From an uncultured cyanobacterium (GTDB lineage: Bacteria; Cyanobacteriota; Cyanobacteriia; Cyanobacteriales; Geitlerinemataceae), in the NCBI GenBank assembly GCA_937121005.1, contig CAKZKB010000465.1, positions 1-11,505 on the forward strand: a stretch of 11,505 nt of DNA, in the 5' to 3' direction. Both the position numbers and the translations under genes were made by a program. The notes beneath the pieces were generated by a model. It searched no databases. It was given only the letters and a program-made list of their open reading frames with translations, and was not told where the DNA came from. Below are positions 8,201 through 11,505 of the stretch, one piece after another. Position 1 is the stretch's first letter; every line of letters begins with the position of its first letter.

Positions 8201-8442
8201 CTGGATCCAAGTCGTTTGACAAGCTGACAGGGGTGGCGATCGCGGGTACTTCCGTCTATGCAACGGGGGTGACGTTCGGCGAAGATGCTTGGGCGATCGA
8301 ATGGAACGATGCAGGTGAGGTGGTGGAGGGGCGATCGCTGGGCGTGGCGGGTAAAAATGGGGCCAATGCGATCGCGGCTGACAATTTTGGGGTGACGATC
8401 GCCGGGGGAAATGGTGCAGATATCGCGATCGTCCGCTTGTGA
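5269..8442 (+). CDS. Kexin-type S8 protease with P domain and seven-repeat SBBP-type beta-propeller
   Basis: This 1057-residue protein has four parts. Residues 1-155 are an acidic region without a signal peptide or recognised domain, possibly a propeptide. The S8 catalytic domain spans about 160-515: Asp185 in VAVVDGSIEH, His249 in VHGTAVAG, Asn346 of the oxyanion hole in ATGNRG, and Ser440 in GGTSASTA. NNSWGP, GSDRGRDGLGN and SHRYGFGVVNA are typical of kexin/furin-like proteases. A proprotein-convertase P domain follows (about 540-655). From 680 to the end come seven repeats (xDEAxAIAxDxxGNxYxAGxT ... DAWIxRLDG), matching a seven-bladed propeller. All catalytic residues are present, so it should be active, probably cutting after basic residues and needing calcium. 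With no signal peptide or RTX-type tail, its location is unclear. An in-frame TAA at 5260-5262 rules out a longer start. Cyanobacterial PrcA-type proteases are possible relatives. Confidence 0.9.
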   Translation: MDLFGFDRGLEAFVEFDIDLNSSAIATDPFLAIVSSPNFASVGDDRIFSNEISEANSIAFGETEITSDNLHIDVVTGLPVTAKLGPEPQDVDLHRDELTNINNAMASNIDIEETTVSNRPYFVENLQRDRAEFNDSISRSLSPHFSNPPNDPSFDDGSQFYLEAANVPPAWNLATGNGITVAVVDGSIEHRTFFDEANDLTDRFRLDISRNFDRVILEGDRLAPSSLFEDSTYAADPQPNFLEFPQLVHGTAVAGIIAAGGDNNTDITGIAPNASIAALPILDGQPNDLRIADSLSYLNDDIDVYNNSWGPRGLLELWPRATFALEAGSDRGRDGLGNVYLLATGNRGDYGDNTNNNSLLNSRHTIAVGAVDSNGIYPDRPDGFYSTPGASILVSAPSSDASPDEKLYPSDPGRSVTTLDLSGEFGRNPGNVLNEFGGTSASTAIVSGVVALMLETNPSLSDRGVRHILVETSDKFDEDGNFLPNGEWQENGAGYGFSHRYGFGVVNAEKAVRMATLWAEEGIDMAAKVTASASGELEDLEISNDGMSVIDTAVVADNFVVEQVEVVFSSDRDRRGDLQIELISPSGTVSRLAVPHDPAEITGREDNKTYDNWTLTSVAHWGELAAGEWQLRVTDASGNGIASEDLKDWQLQVYGAIAPPEPGAKMEEDAAFLGSSPLPEIRVLGTAGVDEAMAIARDREGNTYIAGRTSGSFANKNLNAIYDSFVVKLDDAGNVVWTQQIGSVGYDEANSIAIDETGTVFVSGWTDGNGRDRDSWVAVLDSGSGTVLDRENIGDDGSGNDIANGIAVTNDGIVYVVGSSDRDLDGEGPGTYRGDVDAWIARYVYDENAKTLSQTGLQQFGTSAWDEANAIAVDAEGNIYMAGETDGDLDLQGTGTHAGNTDAWIVRLDGATGSLSWLQQLGTIANDRATAIAVNAIGAVYVAGSTWGDLAGENAGSGDAWIARLDGPTGGRVWQRQTGSKSFDKLTGVAIAGTSVYATGVTFGEDAWAIEWNDAGEVVEGRSLGVAGKNGANAIAADNFGVTIAGGNGADIAIVRL

Positions 8443-8447
8443 AATCC

Positions 8448-9476
8448 TTAAGATGGAGACACGACTTGTTCGGGATCGAACTCGATTTCAGCAGACGAAA
8501 TTGCTTTCATGTATTGAGCCCGTTCGTAAGCCGATTTATCGGGACAATGCAACTGACTCATGCTACCTTGCATTTGTTGCACGGATTCGTATTCGTGTTC
8601 TTCCATCCAATGTTGGATTTCCTGTTCTAAGGTGCGAATGTGGCCGATTCCGTGACGCAACAACACCGAACAAATCTGAGTAATTTTCGCCCCCACCATG
8701 AGCATTTTAATCGCATCGGTTCCCCGTTGAATGCCACTGGTTGCCGCCAAATCAGCCTTAACTTGGCCGTATAATAAGGCAATCCAGCGCATAGGCAATC
8801 GCGCTTCGTGTGGCGAACTCAAGATGACGTGGGGATAGACTTCTAAATTGTCCAGATCGATATCGGGTTGATAGAAGCGGTTAAACAATACTAACCCCTT
8901 TGCCCCGGCATCGTCAAGGCGTTTAGCCATATTCGCAAAGTTGCTAAAAAACGGACTGAGTTTGATCGCCACCGGAATAGTCACTTCTGCTTCGACATCG
9001 CGAAGGATATCGATATAGTTGCGTTCCACCTGTTCTCCGGTCATGTTCGGATCGGTAGGAACGTAGTAAACATTCAGTTCGATCGCGTCTGCACCCGCCT
9101 CTTGCATCAGTTTAGCATATTCAACCCAACCCCCAGAAGAAAAGCCGTTCAAGCTGGCAAAAATAGGGATATCGACACTAGCTTTGGCTTGGCGAATATG
9201 TTCGAGATACAGTTCCGGCCCCACGTGATATTCATCGGGTTCGGGGAAGTAGGTTAAGGCTTCGGCGAAACTTTCGGTTCCGTATTCCAAATGATGGTGC
9301 AACTCGAATTTTTCTCGCAGTAATTGTTCCTCAAACAACGAGTGCAACACCACTGCTGCGGCCCCCGCATCTTCCATGCGCTTGATATTGTCAATATCTT
9401 CGGTTAGCGGTGCAGCCGCAGAGGGCACCAAGGGGGATTTCAAATTCAGTCCTAGATACGTTGTGGTTAAGTCCAT
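8448..9476 (-). CDS. Dihydroorotate dehydrogenase-like FMN-barrel protein
   Basis: This 342-residue protein has the TIM-barrel pattern of class 1 dihydroorotate dehydrogenases: TYLGLNLKSPLVPSAA (6-21), FASLNG (106-111), ADAIELNV (129-136), IPVAIKLSPFF (167-177) and a C-terminal phosphate-binding stretch around TSGIQRGTDAIKMLMVGA (246-263). In true enzymes the LNxSCPN loop supplies the catalytic Cys or Ser. Here the aligned segment reads ELNVYYVPTD (133-142), with no Cys or Ser at that point, so oxidation of dihydroorotate is doubtful. It is better read as a DHOD-like flavoprotein of unknown substrate. Such proteins recur next to pyruvate:ferredoxin oxidoreductase genes, as here, where nifJ lies 189 nt upstream on the same strand. 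GGAGT at 9490-9486 is a plausible ribosome site for the ATG at 9476. The stop is 5 nt from the convergent protease stop. Confidence 0.85.
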   Translation of the reverse strand: MDLTTTYLGLNLKSPLVPSAAAPLTEDIDNIKRMEDAGAAAVVLHSLFEEQLLREKFELHHHLEYGTESFAEALTYFPEPDEYHVGPELYLEHIRQAKASVDIPIFASLNGFSSGGWVEYAKLMQEAGADAIELNVYYVPTDPNMTGEQVERNYIDILRDVEAEVTIPVAIKLSPFFSNFANMAKRLDDAGAKGLVLFNRFYQPDIDLDNLEVYPHVILSSPHEARLPMRWIALLYGQVKADLAATSGIQRGTDAIKMLMVGAKITQICSVLLRHGIGHIRTLEQEIQHWMEEHEYESVQQMQGSMSQLHCPDKSAYERAQYMKAISSAEIEFDPEQVVSPS

Positions 9477-9485
9477 TGTCGCTAC

Positions 9486-9490
9486 ACTCC
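9486..9490 (-). promoter_or_regulatory. Ribosome binding site of the DHOD-like gene
   Basis: GGAGT on the minus strand lies 9 nt upstream of the ATG at 9476, a slightly long but acceptable spacing. It supports the chosen start. Confidence 0.5.
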
Positions 9491-9515
9491 AATTTAATTG
9501 TTACGGGGATTTGTT

Positions 9516-9538
9516 GTAGGGGCGAATGGCATTCGCCC
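9516..9538 (+). repeat. REP-like element: GTAG plus perfect 19-nt palindrome
   Basis: GTAG (9516-9519) is followed at once by GGGCGAATGGCATTCGCCC (9520-9538), whose 9-nt arms are perfectly complementary around a single central G. A GTAG foot plus hairpin is the defining layout of REP sequences recognised by RAYT transposases. It lies in the leader of the DHOD-like gene, about 27 nt upstream of that gene's ribosome site. Confidence 0.65.
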
Positions 9539-9583
9539 TCATTTAACGTGGGGTTTTGGAGGCAAAAACACCGCTTCGTGAAT

Positions 9584-9660
9584 GTAGGGAGGGCGAGGCA
9601 TTCACCCTGTTTCTGTTGGCAACAATCTCCATTTTTCGGTGTGAATGCCTAGCCCCTACA
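9584..9660. repeat. REP/BIME-like inverted pair, copy B
   Basis: The left arm GGGCGAGGCATTCAC (9591-9605) and right arm GTGAATGCCTAGCCC (9641-9655) are inverted repeats with one mismatch in 15 and 35 nt between them. GTAGGG (9584-9589) precedes the left arm, and TGTAG lies outside the right arm on the minus strand (9660-9656). The spacing and arm sequence match copy A at 1974-2044, and the right interior shares a CTCCAT-containing segment with it. It begins 5 nt after the nifJ stop codon, so it lies in the nifJ to DHOD-like transcript if the two are co-transcribed. Confidence 0.7.
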
Positions 9661-9665
9661 TGGGG

Positions 9666-11505
9666 TTACTGGGTATTGCCATTTTCCATGGGACGATTGG
9701 CGAGATACTGATACATTTGCCAGCGCGTATCTACATCCAATTGCGCTTCTTGCAGTAACCGTTTGGCATCCTCGGGTTTGGTTTTGGTCAGCATTTTGAA
9801 GCGGTTTTCGGCATACATGGAATCGCGGACTCCTTTTTTCGGCGATCGCGAATCGAGGTGTAAGGGATTTTTCCCTTCCGCTTTCCAGTCTGGATGGTAG
9901 CGATACAACAACCAACGTCCGCTTTCAACGAGGGCTTTTTGGTGACTCATTGCGGTCGTCATATTAATACCATGGGCGATGCAATGACTGTAAGCAATAA
10001 TCAACGATGGCCCGTCGTAAGCCTCCGCTTCCAAGAAGGCTTTTAAGGTATGTTCGTCCCGCGCCCCCATTGCCACAGAAGCCACGTAAACGTTACCGTA
10101 AGTCATGGCAATCAGACCGAGATCTTTTTTCGGTGCGGGTTTACCTCCGGCGGCGAATTTAGCAACGGCACCACGCGGCGTGGCTTTAGAAGATTGCCCG
10201 CCAGTATTAGAGTAAACCTCCGTATCCATGACCAGAATATTGACATTGCGACCGCTAGCAATCACGTGGTCTAAACCGCCGAAGCCAATGTCGTAAGCCC
10301 AGCCGTCACCGCCAACAATCCAGACATCTTTTTTAACCAAATAGTCGGCGAGAGACCGCAGTTGTTTGGCATCGGGACTGTCGAGATTTTCGAGGGCCTG
10401 TTTTAGCTGGCCGACGGCTTCCCGTTGTTCCCAAATATCGGCTTCCGATTTTTGCGGGTTGTCTAAGATTTGTTGTGCCAGGTTGTCGCCAATTTGTCCT
10501 GCTAGTTTTTGCAACAATTCCGCAGCAAAAGCGGCGTGTTTGTCGATGGACAACCGGAAACCCAAACCGAATTCGGCGTTGTCTTCAAACAGGCTGTTCG
10601 ACCAGGTGGGGCCGCGGCCTGCGTCGTTTTGCGCCCAAGGCGTGGTGGGCAAATTACCGCCGTAAATAGAAGAACATCCGGTAGCGTTAGCAACCACCAT
10701 GCGATCGCCGAACAGTTGCGAAATCAGTTTCACGTAGGGCGTTTCTCCACAACCGGCGCAAGCCCCGGAAAACTCAAATAGGGGTTGCTGCCATTGTTGT
10801 TGGCGAATACGATCGAGGTTTAAATGACGGCGATCGGGGTTGGGTAAGTTTGTGAAGAACTCCCAGTTTTCCCGTTCCGGTTCGCGGAGGGGAATTTGCG
10901 ACTCCATGTTAATCGCTTTTTTCGAGGGCATGGATTTGTTTTTCGCAGGGCAAACATCCACGCAAACGCCGCATCCGGTACAGTCTTCTGGGGCAACTTG
11001 GATGGTGAATTTCTGACCGGCAAAGTGGGGATCTTTATCTTTCAAATCGGTGGATTTGAAGGTTTCCGGCGCATTAGCCAGTTGACCCTCATCGTAGGCT
11101 TTGCCGCGAATCACCGCATGGGGACAAACCAAGATACATTTGCCGCATTGGACGCAAACATCGGGATCCCAAACAGGAATTTCTAGGGAGACGTTGCGTT
11201 TTTCCCACTTCGCTGTATCGGTGGGATAAGTGCCGTCACAAGGGAGGGCGCTGACGGGCAAATCGTCTCCTTCGCGGGCTAGAATTTTACCTTCAACTTG
11301 GCGGACAAATTCCGGGGCAGTATCGGGAATGGCAGGCAACAAACGCACGTCCGAATTAGCTTCGCCGACGTTCACTTCGTGAAGATTCCCCAACGTTGCA
11401 TCGACGGCGTTGAGGTTCATTTGCACGATTTCGCGACCTTTTTTGCCGTAGGCTTTTTTGATCGCTTTTTTAACTAAATCCAGCGGCAGTTTATTTCCTC
11501 GCCGG
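9666..11505 (-). CDS. nifJ: Pyruvate:ferredoxin (flavodoxin) oxidoreductase, C-terminal half (partial at window edge)
   Basis: The frame is open to the right edge, so 612 residues of a family usually near 1,190 are visible and the true start lies outside. The enzyme converts pyruvate and CoA to acetyl-CoA and CO2 and reduces ferredoxin or flavodoxin. Two CxxCxxCxxxCP clusters are coded at about 11156-11124 and 10982-10950. The cysteines of the third, proximal cluster are also visible: ACAGCGE, NATGCSSIYGG and SHCIAHG. The thiamine diphosphate site reads GGDGWAYDIGFGG followed by DTEVYSNTGGQ (about 10315-10195). All visible cofactor ligands are intact, so the enzyme should be functional. In cyanobacteria it serves fermentation, redox balance and, in diazotrophs, nitrogen fixation; no nif genes are visible here to choose among these. 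The DHOD-like gene follows on the same strand. Confidence 0.95.
   Translation of the reverse strand, partial: RRGNKLPLDLVKKAIKKAYGKKGREIVQMNLNAVDATLGNLHEVNVGEANSDVRLLPAIPDTAPEFVRQVEGKILAREGDDLPVSALPCDGTYPTDTAKWEKRNVSLEIPVWDPDVCVQCGKCILVCPHAVIRGKAYDEGQLANAPETFKSTDLKDKDPHFAGQKFTIQVAPEDCTGCGVCVDVCPAKNKSMPSKKAINMESQIPLREPERENWEFFTNLPNPDRRHLNLDRIRQQQWQQPLFEFSGACAGCGETPYVKLISQLFGDRMVVANATGCSSIYGGNLPTTPWAQNDAGRGPTWSNSLFEDNAEFGLGFRLSIDKHAAFAAELLQKLAGQIGDNLAQQILDNPQKSEADIWEQREAVGQLKQALENLDSPDAKQLRSLADYLVKKDVWIVGGDGWAYDIGFGGLDHVIASGRNVNILVMDTEVYSNTGGQSSKATPRGAVAKFAAGGKPAPKKDLGLIAMTYGNVYVASVAMGARDEHTLKAFLEAEAYDGPSLIIAYSHCIAHGINMTTAMSHQKALVESGRWLLYRYHPDWKAEGKNPLHLDSRSPKKGVRDSMYAENRFKMLTKTKPEDAKRLLQEAQLDVDTRWQMYQYLANRPMENGNTQ

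Overview
The window looks cyanobacterial. The HIP1 octamer GCGATCGC recurs throughout (for example at 185-192, 855-862, 2229-2236 and 2261-2268), an intergenic ATTCAAA heptamer array is present, and the first full gene closely matches the cyanobacterial UbiD of plastoquinone synthesis. Genus cannot be resolved from the sequence alone. AAA-like/TPR NTPases and an S8 protease with a beta-propeller would fit a filamentous species, but that is inference.

Layout: 1-129 is the 3' end of a plus-strand gene, probably a Uma2-family protein. ubiD follows at 222-1733 (+). A 335-base gene-free stretch (1734-2068) is filled with repeats. Two minus-strand genes form a tight operon: an HTH plus AAA-like NTPase (5111-3831), then, after 1 nt, an AAA-like NTPase with TPRs (3829-2069). 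A 157-base divergent region separates them from a plus-strand gene (5269-8442) for a 1057-residue kexin-type S8 protease with a P domain and a seven-repeat SBBP-type propeller. Its stop lies 5 nt from the stop of a convergent minus-strand gene for a dihydroorotate dehydrogenase-like flavoprotein (9476-8448). That gene lies 189 bases downstream of the C-terminal half of nifJ, pyruvate:ferredoxin oxidoreductase, which runs off the right edge.

The window falls into three functional parts. ubiD, the nifJ fragment and probably the DHOD-like gene are core metabolism: plastoquinone synthesis and ferredoxin-linked pyruvate oxidation. The middle 6.4 kb (2069-8442) looks accessory: two nucleotide-dependent switch proteins with sensor or scaffold domains, divergent from a protease that carries a large interaction platform. 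This arrangement is the best candidate for an undescribed signalling or conflict system, although the functional link is only inferred from position.

The third part is a family of short palindromic elements found at two intergenic loci (1926-2044 and 9516-9660). The clearest copy has a GTAG tetranucleotide directly before a perfect 19-nt palindrome, as in REP/BIME elements mobilised by RAYT (TnpA-REP) enzymes. Both loci contain an inverted pair with 15-nt arms and exactly 35 nt between them, lying just 3' of minus-strand genes.
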